Below, one piece after another: positions 8,606-16,750 of a stretch of DNA of 64,000 nucleotides. The stretch comes from Actinobaculum massiliense (lineage in GTDB: Bacteria; Actinomycetota; Actinomycetes; Actinomycetales; Actinomycetaceae), in the NCBI RefSeq assembly GCF_001457435.1, contig NZ_LN881716.1, forward strand, positions 310,001 through 374,000, written 5' to 3'. The translations under genes and the position numbers were made by a program. Every line of letters begins with the position of its first letter. The first letter of the stretch is position 1. The notes beneath the pieces are model-generated. The model searched no databases. It was not told where the DNA came from and saw only the letters and a list, made by a program, of their open reading frames with translations.

Positions 8606-11077
8606 ATGAAAACAACCATGGCTGACGTTGCTCGAGAGGCTCAAGTCTCAATCTCGACCGTCTCGCATGTTCTCAACGGGACACGGCGTGTAAAGCAGTC
8701 GACCCGAGAGGCAGTAATTGACGCTATCCAAAAGCTCAATTACGAGGCGCCACGCACGATTCGTTCGCTCCGTGCGGGGGCGCGCCCCTCGCTGGGAATC
8801 GTTGGCTCGATTCTTGAGAATTCAGGTGGCTTGGCTCAACTGTTGGAAGTTATGCGCGCGGCGGAAGACGAAGGATTCGAACCAATTATGGCCGATTCAC
8901 TCGCTTCCATACCCGGCGAGGAGCGAGCCGTGCGCACGCTCCTTGCCCAGCACGTTGACTCCATCGCCATCAGCCCCGTCAGGGGGTGGCGCCGGCACAG
9001 TCTCCGCCTCTTACGCCAAAGCGGAATCCCATTCGTGGTTGTTGGAGTAGTTGACCGGGGAACCCTTGCCCATCAAATTGCTCCCGACCGCGCCGGAGCT
9101 ATTCAAATCATTACCCAAACCCTGCTCCGCTCGGGCACTGGTCATCCCGTTCTCGTTTTTCCCGATCGTCATATTGCGGCGGGTTCGGAGCAGATGCGCG
9201 GTTTTGAACGTGCGCATGCCCTGGAAGGGAAAAGGGTCGGGCGCGGCCAGCTCCTGGCCGGAACCCCGTCGGAAACACGCCTCACCAGGAATCTCATGCG
9301 GGCTCTCTCGGATAGTGGGGACGGCCTGGTGCTAGGAAGTTCAGCTTTTGCCCGAAGCGCGCTCGCGGCGGCCGCCCACCTCGGGTTGATTGTTGGTTAC
9401 GACGTAAAGGTCGCCGTTTTCGACGACGCACCTAAGTTTCTTCCAACCCCTGAACAATTTGTCCGCGCGATTCCGGCTACGGATCGTATCGCCGATCGAG
9501 CAATCGCACTCCTGCGTAGCCAGATTGGGCAAAGCGCGTCCACCCAGCGGAAAACTGAAACTGTTTTGCCCGTATTCATTGCGGGTAAGCAAAGCGGAAT
9601 TTCCGCTCGAGCGCTGGAATCCCATACCAAATTGTCCGAGCCCTACCTAACTAATGATTACGACGACGTCGTCCTTACAACCTCCGCGCACGGACGCCGT
9701 GCCGCCGGTTGGAATCTCACAGATAGAAAACACACCATCCCCCATCGAGTATCGAAGGAGATACCCATGACAAATTCCCAATTCCCCGACCGCTATTTCC
9801 CCGGCCTTCACATTCGTCCGCGCTTCGGATGGGTGAACGACCCCAACGGATTCCACCGCGTGGGAGACACTTGGCACATGTTTTACCAGCACAACCCTGA
9901 AGCACCCTGGCACAATCAGATCACCTGGGGACACATGACCTCCAAAGATCTCGTCAACTGGGTCGAGCAGCCAATTGCGCTCCGCCCGCGTTCGGGCAAG
10001 GAGGACTCCGCCGGATGCTGGTCCGGTATTGGCCTCATTCACGAGGGAATCTCGTCGCTTCTCTATACAGGTGTCACGCGCCAGGATGGCCCTTCCGTTA
10101 CGATTCTCGCGGAGCAACTGGCAGATGGCTCACGCTGGGAGCGCACCGCCGTCGTCGCGGAAATGCCACCTATCGAAAACGTGCGCGCAATGCGCGACCC
10201 GTTTGTGTTCGAACACGATGGGAAAACACTGGCCATCCACGGCGGTGGTTTCGACGATGGAACGCCCGCAGTTTTCGTTTACGACGCCAGCGACTGGAAG
10301 AACTGGAAGTTCCTCGGCACGCTTCTCAAGGGCGACGACGCAATTGCGTCCGTCCACGCGCACGCCTCGATTTGGGAGTGCCCGCAACTCGTGCCCGTCG
10401 GAAACAAATGGGTACTTATTCTGTCTCTGTGGGTGGAGGCGGAAACCCTCATGGATCATCTCACCGGCGTTGCGTACCTGGTCGGCGACCTCGACCTTTC
10501 CGCTGGTTATCCACAATTCATTCCCTCGGATGGCGGCAGCTTTGATCGCGGCGCCGATTTCTATGCTCCCCAGTGCAAGCTGGACGACGATCGAGTTCTT
10601 GCCTGGGGTTGGACCTGGGAAGGCGCCGAACGCTCCGATCAAGAAATCGACGAGTCCGGATACAACGGCGCCCTAACCTTCCCGCGAGAAGTGGTTATGA
10701 CGGATGGTCGAGTTCATATGCGCCCCGCTCCGGAAATCTATAAGCTTCGCGAACGCGGTTTACGAGAACTCACACATATTGATATTCCCTTCTCGGCCGA
10801 CCTCACGGGTGAAGGCACCGTACAACTTTCAGATACGCAGACAGGCGAGGACCTGGTTCGATTGACTGTTACCGGCCAGGCATCGTTGTGGGTCGATGGT
10901 TCCATCGTTGAGTTCTTCGGTGCCGGTCCGTCGGTGACGCAACGCGTTTACCCCAAGGGTTCTCTCAAACTGACGACCTCCGAAAACGTGAAGGTTCAGG
11001 CTTTCGCGCTTTCAGCGTTCGACGACGACGGAGCGCGGCGTGCTAACGCCGTGAGGTTTGCCGGCGAGGTGGAATAG
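8606..11077 (+). CDS. LacI-type regulator continuous in frame with GH32 beta-fructofuranosidase
   Basis: One uninterrupted 823-codon frame encodes two proteins that are normally separate. Residues 1-50 are a LacI helix-turn-helix (MADVAREAQVSISTVSHVLNG), and residues about 60-335 are a periplasmic-binding-protein-like effector domain. Residues about 340-387 form an unconserved linker. From residue 388 a complete GH32 enzyme follows. An AGAGGA site precedes the ATG. LacI regulators usually end near 340 residues. Stops occur in another frame near 9649-9660 (TAACTAATGA), so a small indel may have removed the original lacI stop. The fusion could be real, or mostly bypassed by the strong internal start at 9767. 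Confidence 0.8.
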   Translation: MKTTMADVAREAQVSISTVSHVLNGTRRVKQSTREAVIDAIQKLNYEAPRTIRSLRAGARPSLGIVGSILENSGGLAQLLEVMRAAEDEGFEPIMADSLASIPGEERAVRTLLAQHVDSIAISPVRGWRRHSLRLLRQSGIPFVVVGVVDRGTLAHQIAPDRAGAIQIITQTLLRSGTGHPVLVFPDRHIAAGSEQMRGFERAHALEGKRVGRGQLLAGTPSETRLTRNLMRALSDSGDGLVLGSSAFARSALAAAAHLGLIVGYDVKVAVFDDAPKFLPTPEQFVRAIPATDRIADRAIALLRSQIGQSASTQRKTETVLPVFIAGKQSGISARALESHTKLSEPYLTNDYDDVVLTTSAHGRRAAGWNLTDRKHTIPHRVSKEIPMTNSQFPDRYFPGLHIRPRFGWVNDPNGFHRVGDTWHMFYQHNPEAPWHNQITWGHMTSKDLVNWVEQPIALRPRSGKEDSAGCWSGIGLIHEGISSLLYTGVTRQDGPSVTILAEQLADGSRWERTAVVAEMPPIENVRAMRDPFVFEHDGKTLAIHGGGFDDGTPAVFVYDASDWKNWKFLGTLLKGDDAIASVHAHASIWECPQLVPVGNKWVLILSLWVEAETLMDHLTGVAYLVGDLDLSAGYPQFIPSDGGSFDRGADFYAPQCKLDDDRVLAWGWTWEGAERSDQEIDESGYNGALTFPREVVMTDGRVHMRPAPEIYKLRERGLRELTHIDIPFSADLTGEGTVQLSDTQTGEDLVRLTVTGQASLWVDGSIVEFFGAGPSVTQRVYPKGSLKLTTSENVKVQAFALSAFDDDGARRANAVRFAGEVE
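9755..9760 (+). promoter_or_regulatory. Strong internal ribosome binding site before the GH32 start
   Basis: AAGGAG lies 6 nt before the ATG at 9767 inside the LacI-GH32 frame. It is one of the best sites in the region, showing that GH32 was, and probably still is, translated from its own start. Confidence 0.75.
9767..11077 (+). CDS. GH32 beta-fructofuranosidase / sucrose(-6-phosphate) hydrolase
   Basis: Read from the internal ATG, this is a 436-residue GH32 enzyme of normal length. The three catalytic motifs are present: WVNDPNG (nucleophile Asp25), RDPF (transition-state Asp144) and ECPQ (acid/base Glu204). The five-bladed propeller is followed by a short C-terminal beta-sandwich. It hydrolyses beta-fructosides such as sucrose. 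There is no signal peptide, so it acts inside the cell on sugar brought in by the adjacent MFS porter. A PTS gene is not seen, so free sucrose is more likely than sucrose 6-phosphate. Confidence 0.9.
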   Translation: MTNSQFPDRYFPGLHIRPRFGWVNDPNGFHRVGDTWHMFYQHNPEAPWHNQITWGHMTSKDLVNWVEQPIALRPRSGKEDSAGCWSGIGLIHEGISSLLYTGVTRQDGPSVTILAEQLADGSRWERTAVVAEMPPIENVRAMRDPFVFEHDGKTLAIHGGGFDDGTPAVFVYDASDWKNWKFLGTLLKGDDAIASVHAHASIWECPQLVPVGNKWVLILSLWVEAETLMDHLTGVAYLVGDLDLSAGYPQFIPSDGGSFDRGADFYAPQCKLDDDRVLAWGWTWEGAERSDQEIDESGYNGALTFPREVVMTDGRVHMRPAPEIYKLRERGLRELTHIDIPFSADLTGEGTVQLSDTQTGEDLVRLTVTGQASLWVDGSIVEFFGAGPSVTQRVYPKGSLKLTTSENVKVQAFALSAFDDDGARRANAVRFAGEVE

Positions 11078-11760
11078 GGCGGCCGGGCCGCTTGGCAACC
11101 GCGCGGGATTACGCGCGCGGACCGGGCGGCGTAACCGCGAGGCCTGCCGGGCCGGCCGTGGCCGAGCCTGCATAGTGGCCCGGGCATGCCGGTCGTTATC
11201 ATTGCGCGGCCGGGCCCGCGCCGCTCGCCACAGACAAGCTACCATGCTGGCCATGTAAAACCGCCGAGCCGGCACCGCTCGCCGTGGCATATTGCTTAGC
11301 AAACACGCGTTACTTCACCAGCTCGCCTCTGTCCGTATTTTTAGCCAGTGGGCGCCGGGAACTTTTTTGGTTCCCAGCGCCCACTGCTCTGCCATTTACC
11401 CGCGGTGATGTCGATGAGTTCTCCATGCTGGAAGAGTCGGCGTGGTCGACAAACGCTAAAACTTGACCGGTAGAACGTCCAGTGAGGTAAAGCGCGTTTA
11501 ATAATGCGAAAAAGCGCCCGACTTGCTTTCAAAGGGCGACACAATCAACCGCCACTTGTTTCGATTATTTGACGGTCATAACGCTTATGGCAATACTAAA
11601 CTTCATTACACGCTATATACGCACCCCGAATAAGAATATTTCAACCTATACAAGAGCTTATGCGATGTTTACACTGAAAAGAGGTGAAATGATGACACTC
11701 CCCGTGTCCCAATAATGCGAACCAAAGCATAACAAGCAAATAATTACGCCTCAATTCTCG
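11078..11760. other. Gene-poor stretch after the sugar locus
   Basis: About 680 bp without a supported gene. The first 200 bp are very GC-rich; from about 11,480 the sequence turns AT-rich and carries stops in all frames. The only clear structure is the 16-bp stem-loop at 11347-11385. The left edge probably holds the lost 5' end or promoter of the decayed DUF222/HNH gene. Confidence 0.6.
11347..11385. repeat. 16-bp inverted repeat with T-rich loop
   Basis: Arms at 11347-11362 and 11370-11385 pair with a single mismatch around a TTTTTTG loop. It lies 270 bp after the GH32 stop. There is no T-run 3' of the stem on either strand, so it is not a classic terminator. Confidence 0.6.
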
Positions 11761-13171
11761 CTAGACCATTCAAATACCGTCGCATCTAGCGCTACGGAGC
11801 GAAAATCCATCGAGCATCTCAAACCAAATGTAACGGATCTTTTTTCAGCGCTGGACACAACTACTACACAACTGCGCGCATTGCCCATCACCGAGGTAAA
11901 TAACGGCAAGCTGGAGCGCCTTATCTCAGGCGTAACGTCCCGTTGCAACGCGCTGCAGGGAATCGAGATGTCCTGGCTGGGAGAAGCGGACGCGCGCTAA
12001 GGCTCGAAAAATCGCCGAAGAACGCAAACACGCTCGAGAAAAGGACGGGGAGCCGGATCCCGGCGGCGCTGAACTTTTCCCGCCCCGATTCACCAATCCC
12101 GTTATGTTCGCAAACCCGCAGGATTTGCTCGAGAATCATGGCGAATCGAGCCTCAGTGCACGCGGCGCCTTGGACAGGGCGCAAACCGCCGTCGACTTTC
12201 CCCAATTCGGCGAGGCGGACAAGAACGGGGAGATTCCCCCCCCCGATTCATTGACGTGCTAAAGACCCGGATCTCGAAGGTGCAACAATTACGAAATCAC
12301 TAAGCCCTCACCCCGAGGAAGAAAACGCACTCCTCGGCCTCACTAAACAATCGATTACCCCGGAGGCCGTCGGAAAAGCGATGCGTGCCTAGGCGATAGA
12401 GACCATACCCGCGACCATGGAAAGGCACGCGGCTTGCGTAACCCCAGTCTCGAGTTTGAATTTCTTCGCGGCCAAATACGGGACAGGCTGGCGGATCAGC
12501 GGCAGTTTCGACGACATCGACGGCCACCACATCAACGCCTGGTCCAATTGCATTACGGACCGCAAAGCGAAGGATGACCGCCGCACGCTATCCCAGCGCC
12601 GCGCACGCGGGCACTCCGACCTTATCCAACTCCGCGCGCAGAACACCCGGCAGGGTAGCTTTTGGCCTGGTCGCCGGCGCCTCGACGGCCCACCGCCGAG
12701 TCGCACGCCTTACTTGGAAAGCTAAGAAGCGTGATCTGGGATGATCCCGCGGCCGAAGCTATGGCCGGGTATGAACCGACCATGCTTGGTCATGGCACGC
12801 CGCTACTACCCTCGCAACTTAGACACCTGTTGTGCGATTCGCGCATTATTCGAACTGTGTTCGCCGGAGCGAGCACCGTGCTCGACGCCGAACGGGCTAG
12901 CCAGCTCTATTCGGACGACCAAAAGAATGCGGTGCTCGCACGCGACGGCGGCTGCACCTTCCCCGGTTGCACCGACACTTACCAGACCTGCGACGTCCAT
13001 CATGCGCAGGAGTGTGAGAGCTGCCATGGGAACACCGATCTAAATAACGCGGTCTGCCTCTGCTGGCGCCACCACCGCTACGTGCATACGAAGCACGTCC
13101 GAATCCACATCCACGAGAAAGGGATTCTTTTCGAAAACGACGAGCAGGGACTTATCGCGACGCATGTGTGA
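11761..13171 (+). pseudogene. Decayed DUF222/HNH endonuclease (13E12-type) gene
   Basis: Pieces of one protein occur in different frames. At 11761-12000 there is a DUF222 N-terminal segment (LRALP, ISGVTSRCNALQG, LGEADAR then stop). At 11996-12262 a charged segment begins AKARKIAEERK. At about 12420-12700 comes the DUF222 core (ISGSFDDIDGHHINAW, DDRRTLSQRRA). At about 12662-13171 is an intact C-terminal HNH domain (CTFPGC, CDVHH, NNAVCLCWRHHRYVH). At least three frame breaks or stops separate them and no start codon fits the first piece. Such multi-copy actinobacterial genes often decay. Confidence 0.8.
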
Positions 13172-13238
13172 CGGGGGTAGCGGCTAGCTGGGTTGGCGGC
13201 TAGCTTCAGCGCGGCCAACGCTGCTGGCGTCCGCCGCC

Positions 13239-13835
13239 TTAGGCGAATAGCGGGCCGGTATCCCGCGAGCGCTTGAGCTCGTAGAAGCCGGGGGTCTTGG
13301 CCAAAGCCACGCAGGCATCCCAGGCCTGCAAAGCCGCGTCTCCATGCGGGGCCGGGGAAAGGACCGGGCCAAAGAAAGCCGCACCATCGATGGCGATAAT
13401 CGGCACACCCACCTCATTACCCACCAGCTTAAGGGCTTGCTCGGTGGACTCGCGCAGGGCGTCGTCCCACTCATCGGCGTCGTTACCGTAACCCTCACCT
13501 AGGCCCATTGCCTCAAGGACCTCGGCGGCTACCTCGATACCGAAAATGCGACCGCCCGGGTGTACAGCGTTGCCAAAGTTGGTATAGAACTCGTCAAGCT
13601 TTTCGTTGCCTTCTTGGTCGGCGATCTTCATGGCGATCTGCGCCACCGAACGGATCAGATCCCCACCGTGATGGGACTCCAGCCACTCGGTGTTGCCTTC
13701 ATTGAGGATCGAAAGCGAAAACGGGTGCCAGCGCACCTCGAAATCGCGCGCCTCGGAAACTTCGGTCACCCACCGGGCGGTAATCCACGTCCACGGGCAA
13801 GCCGCATCGAACCAAAAATCAACTGTTGTGCTCAT
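13239..13835 (-). CDS. Mycothiol-dependent nitroreductase-like DsbA-family protein (Rv2466c type)
   Basis: This 198-residue thioredoxin-fold protein has an N-terminal DAACPWTW active site, in which one Cys is followed by Pro-Trp. The DsbA-like helical insert and the conserved GVPIIAIDG cis-Pro loop follow. It resembles the Rv2466c family, which uses mycothiol to reduce nitro compounds and copes with oxidative stress. Mycothiol is actinobacterial, in line with the host. It lies alone between the HNH pseudogene and pepN. The family call is good; the substrate is unknown. Confidence 0.82.
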   Translation of the reverse strand: MSTTVDFWFDAACPWTWITARWVTEVSEARDFEVRWHPFSLSILNEGNTEWLESHHGGDLIRSVAQIAMKIADQEGNEKLDEFYTNFGNAVHPGGRIFGIEVAAEVLEAMGLGEGYGNDADEWDDALRESTEQALKLVGNEVGVPIIAIDGAAFFGPVLSPAPHGDAALQAWDACVALAKTPGFYELKRSRDTGPLFA

Positions 13836-14094
13836 AGCCCTAGTTTTTCACACATCCACCGCCTGAAGCGCAAGTTATTTCCGAGTAGACTTCCGATGTA
13901 TATTTTCGACCCGAAACTCGGGCCATTTTTTGCGGCATTTCCCGTAGCGGCTTCCTGCAAGCTTCGCGGCTCAGTACAGCCCTCCGCAGTGTGGCTAGCG
14001 CGTGTCTAGCGCATGACGGTTGCGCGGCTGTTGCGTAGCGTGGCTACGGCGTCGTCGTAAAAGATACTGCGAACAACGTAACGAAAGGACATCT

Positions 14095-16653
14095 ATGCCG
14101 GGCACAAACTTGACCCGTGAAGAGGCGGCGGAGCGCGCGCAAGTCGTGGCGACCAACGCCTACCGCATCCACCTGGACCTCGCTACGGGGTCCGAGGAGA
14201 CGTTCACGGCAATTACCGAAATCGACTTCGACGCGAAAGAGAGCGCCTCAACGTTCTTCGATCTGATCGCGCAGTCGGTGGAGAAGGTGACCCTCAACGG
14301 CACGGAGCTTGACCCGGCCGCCTACGCGGATTCGCGCTTCCCGCTTGAAGGCCTCGCCGAGCACAACACCCTGCGTGTGGAATCCACCCAGCTCTACTCG
14401 CACACCGGTGAGGGCCTGCATCGCTACGTGGACCCGGCCGACGGCGAGGTCTACCTCTACTCGCAGTTTGAGGTGGGCGATGCGCGGCGCGTGTACGCGA
14501 ACTTCGAGCAGCCGGACTTGAAGGCAACTTTCGAGTTCACCATCGACGCGCCCGCCACCTGGACGGTGCTTTCCAACGCCAAAACCCCGCAGCCCGACCC
14601 GCTTGAGGGGCGCGACGGCGTCGCTCGTTGGGCCTTCCCGCCCTCCGAGCCGATTTCGACTTACATCACCGCGCTCGTCGCCGGCCCCTACGAGGGCGTA
14701 CAGGGCGAGCCGTATATCTCTTCGGATGGCCGCGAGATCCCCTTCGGCGTTTACGCGCGCAAGTCACTGGCGCAGTACCTGGACGCGGACGATATTTTCG
14801 ATACCACGCGCCGGGGCTTTGAATACTTCGAGGCCAACTACGGCCACCCCTACCCCTTCTCCAAGTACGACCAGGTCTTCGCCCCCGAATACAACGCGGG
14901 CGCGATGGAAAACGCGGGCCTGGTGACGATTGTGGAAACATACGTCTGGCGCACCCGCCCCACCGCCGCCATGGTAGACCGCCGCGCGATCACGATTTTG
15001 CACGAGCTGGCCCACATGTGGTTCGGCGACTTGGTCACCATGAAGTGGTGGGATGACCTGTGGCTCAACGAGTCCTTCGCGGAGTTCATGAGCCACCTGG
15101 CCGCCGCGAACAACACTCGCTGGACCGATGCGTGGACCACTTTCCTCGCCTCGGAGAAGACCTGGGCGATCAAGCAGGATCAGCTTCCGTCCACCCACCC
15201 CATCGCGGCGAATATTCGCGATTTGGAAGACGTTTTGGTGAACTTCGACGGCATCACCTACGGCAAGGGCGCGAGCGTGCTCAAGCAACTCGTGAACTAC
15301 GTGGGTCTGGAGGAATTCCTGGCCGGCGTGCGTAGCTACATCGAGAAGAACAAGTGGGGTAACGCCACCCTCGGCGACCTGCTGGCCGAACTGGAGGTCT
15401 CCTCCGGGCGCGACCTGAGCTCCTGGACTAAGCTTTGGTTGCAGGAAGCCGGCGTCAATACGCTGACCGCGGACGTCACTTTCGAGGGTTGCGAGGTTGC
15501 CCGCTTCGAGCTGGTGCAGAGCAACGACGCGAACTCTTCGTTGCGCCCGCACCGCCTGACGGTCACCGCTTTCCAGCTCAACGACGGCACCTTCAAGCCA
15601 ATTGCTCGCGCGGACGTGGACGTGGAGGGCGAGCGCACCCGCGTTCCCGAACTCGAGGGTAGCGAGCCCGATTTCATTCTCCTGAACGACGGCGACTGGG
15701 GCTACGCCAAGCTACGCTTTGACCCGCGCTCCTTCGCGGCCGGGGTCGATCACCTCGACGCCTTCGACGATGGCCTGCAGCGGGCGATCTTCGTGTTCTC
15801 TGCCTGGGATATGGTGCAGGACGGCGAACTCGATGCGCACGCTTACGCGGATATCGCGGTGACTGCTATTGAGGACGAGCCCAACGGCACCGTTTTGCGC
15901 TACCTGCTCAGCACGGTTTCCAGCGCGGTGGGAAGCTACTCTGATCCGGCAACGCGCGAGGAATTCGCCACCCGCGTGGCCGGCGAGCTTCTGGAGATTG
16001 GCTACGCGGCCAAGGCCGGTTCGGATTCGCAAAAGCAGATCCTCGACTCGGTGATCCCGCTGGTCACGAGCGCCGAGCAGCTCGATCAGATCGCCGGCTG
16101 GCTGGAAGGGACGAATGTTCCCGAAGGCTACGAGATCGACCAGGCCGTGCGCTGGGATATTCTCGCCGCGCTGGCGGCCGCCGGGCGCATTTCGCGCGCC
16201 GAGATCGACGCCGAATTTGAGCGCGACCAGTCCTCGTATGGCCAGATTGGTAAGGCCACCGCGGAAGGTGCGCTGGCAACCGAAGAAGATACCGAGGCGG
16301 CCTGGCAGGAAATCCTGCACCCACAGTCGAATACTCGCCAGCGCAACCTGGCGCTTGGTTTCCGCACCAAGAAGCCGGAGCTCCTGGTTCCCTACGTGGA
16401 AAAGTACTTCGCTGAGGCCGCTCGCATGTGGGAAGACAATTCCGTCGAAATTGCCTCCAATATGCTCGGCTACGCCTACCCCAGCAAGCTCGCTGGCCGC
16501 ACTGACCTGGGAGTAGACCTCCTGGCCGCGGGCGAAAAGTGGATGGCTGAGGCAGAGGCGGCACCCGCCGCCAAGCGCCTCGTTTCCGAGGTGGTTGACC
16601 AGACCAGGCGCGCGGTGCGCAACCAGAAGGTAGACGCCCGGCGCGAGGCGTAA
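14095..16653 (+). CDS. pepN: Aminopeptidase N (M1 family)
   Basis: This 852-residue zinc aminopeptidase removes N-terminal residues from peptides in the cytoplasm. It shows the GAMENAG substrate-binding motif and the zinc motif HELAHMW (His303, Glu304, His307) with third ligand Glu326 in NESFAEF. A long ERAP1-like helical C-terminal domain follows. The start at 14095 is chosen because GAAAGGA lies 5 nt upstream and MPGTNLTREEA matches actinobacterial PepN starts; the frame is open further upstream but unconserved. Confidence 0.95.
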   Translation: MPGTNLTREEAAERAQVVATNAYRIHLDLATGSEETFTAITEIDFDAKESASTFFDLIAQSVEKVTLNGTELDPAAYADSRFPLEGLAEHNTLRVESTQLYSHTGEGLHRYVDPADGEVYLYSQFEVGDARRVYANFEQPDLKATFEFTIDAPATWTVLSNAKTPQPDPLEGRDGVARWAFPPSEPISTYITALVAGPYEGVQGEPYISSDGREIPFGVYARKSLAQYLDADDIFDTTRRGFEYFEANYGHPYPFSKYDQVFAPEYNAGAMENAGLVTIVETYVWRTRPTAAMVDRRAITILHELAHMWFGDLVTMKWWDDLWLNESFAEFMSHLAAANNTRWTDAWTTFLASEKTWAIKQDQLPSTHPIAANIRDLEDVLVNFDGITYGKGASVLKQLVNYVGLEEFLAGVRSYIEKNKWGNATLGDLLAELEVSSGRDLSSWTKLWLQEAGVNTLTADVTFEGCEVARFELVQSNDANSSLRPHRLTVTAFQLNDGTFKPIARADVDVEGERTRVPELEGSEPDFILLNDGDWGYAKLRFDPRSFAAGVDHLDAFDDGLQRAIFVFSAWDMVQDGELDAHAYADIAVTAIEDEPNGTVLRYLLSTVSSAVGSYSDPATREEFATRVAGELLEIGYAAKAGSDSQKQILDSVIPLVTSAEQLDQIAGWLEGTNVPEGYEIDQAVRWDILAALAAAGRISRAEIDAEFERDQSSYGQIGKATAEGALATEEDTEAAWQEILHPQSNTRQRNLALGFRTKKPELLVPYVEKYFAEAARMWEDNSVEIASNMLGYAYPSKLAGRTDLGVDLLAAGEKWMAEAEAAPAAKRLVSEVVDQTRRAVRNQKVDARREA

Positions 16654-16685
16654 GGGCCCGTCGCCAGGCGCGAGGGCTTAAGCAC

Positions 16686-16730
16686 AGCGGAAGGCCGGTG
16701 AGCAGGAGATCTGCTCACCGGCCTTCCGCT
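16686..16730. terminator. Terminator between pepN and malQ
   Basis: A perfect 19-bp stem (16686-16704 and 16712-16730) with a 7-nt loop, followed by TTATCTAATT. It lies between convergent genes and may serve both. Confidence 0.85.
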
Positions 16731-16750
16731 TTATCTAATTGAGCTTGGCG

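Noticed and set aside
9662-9673. Palindrome GACGACGTCGTC as a LacI operator before GH32
   Set aside because: Similar GACGTC runs occur throughout this genome segment inside ordinary coding sequence, so it carries little information.
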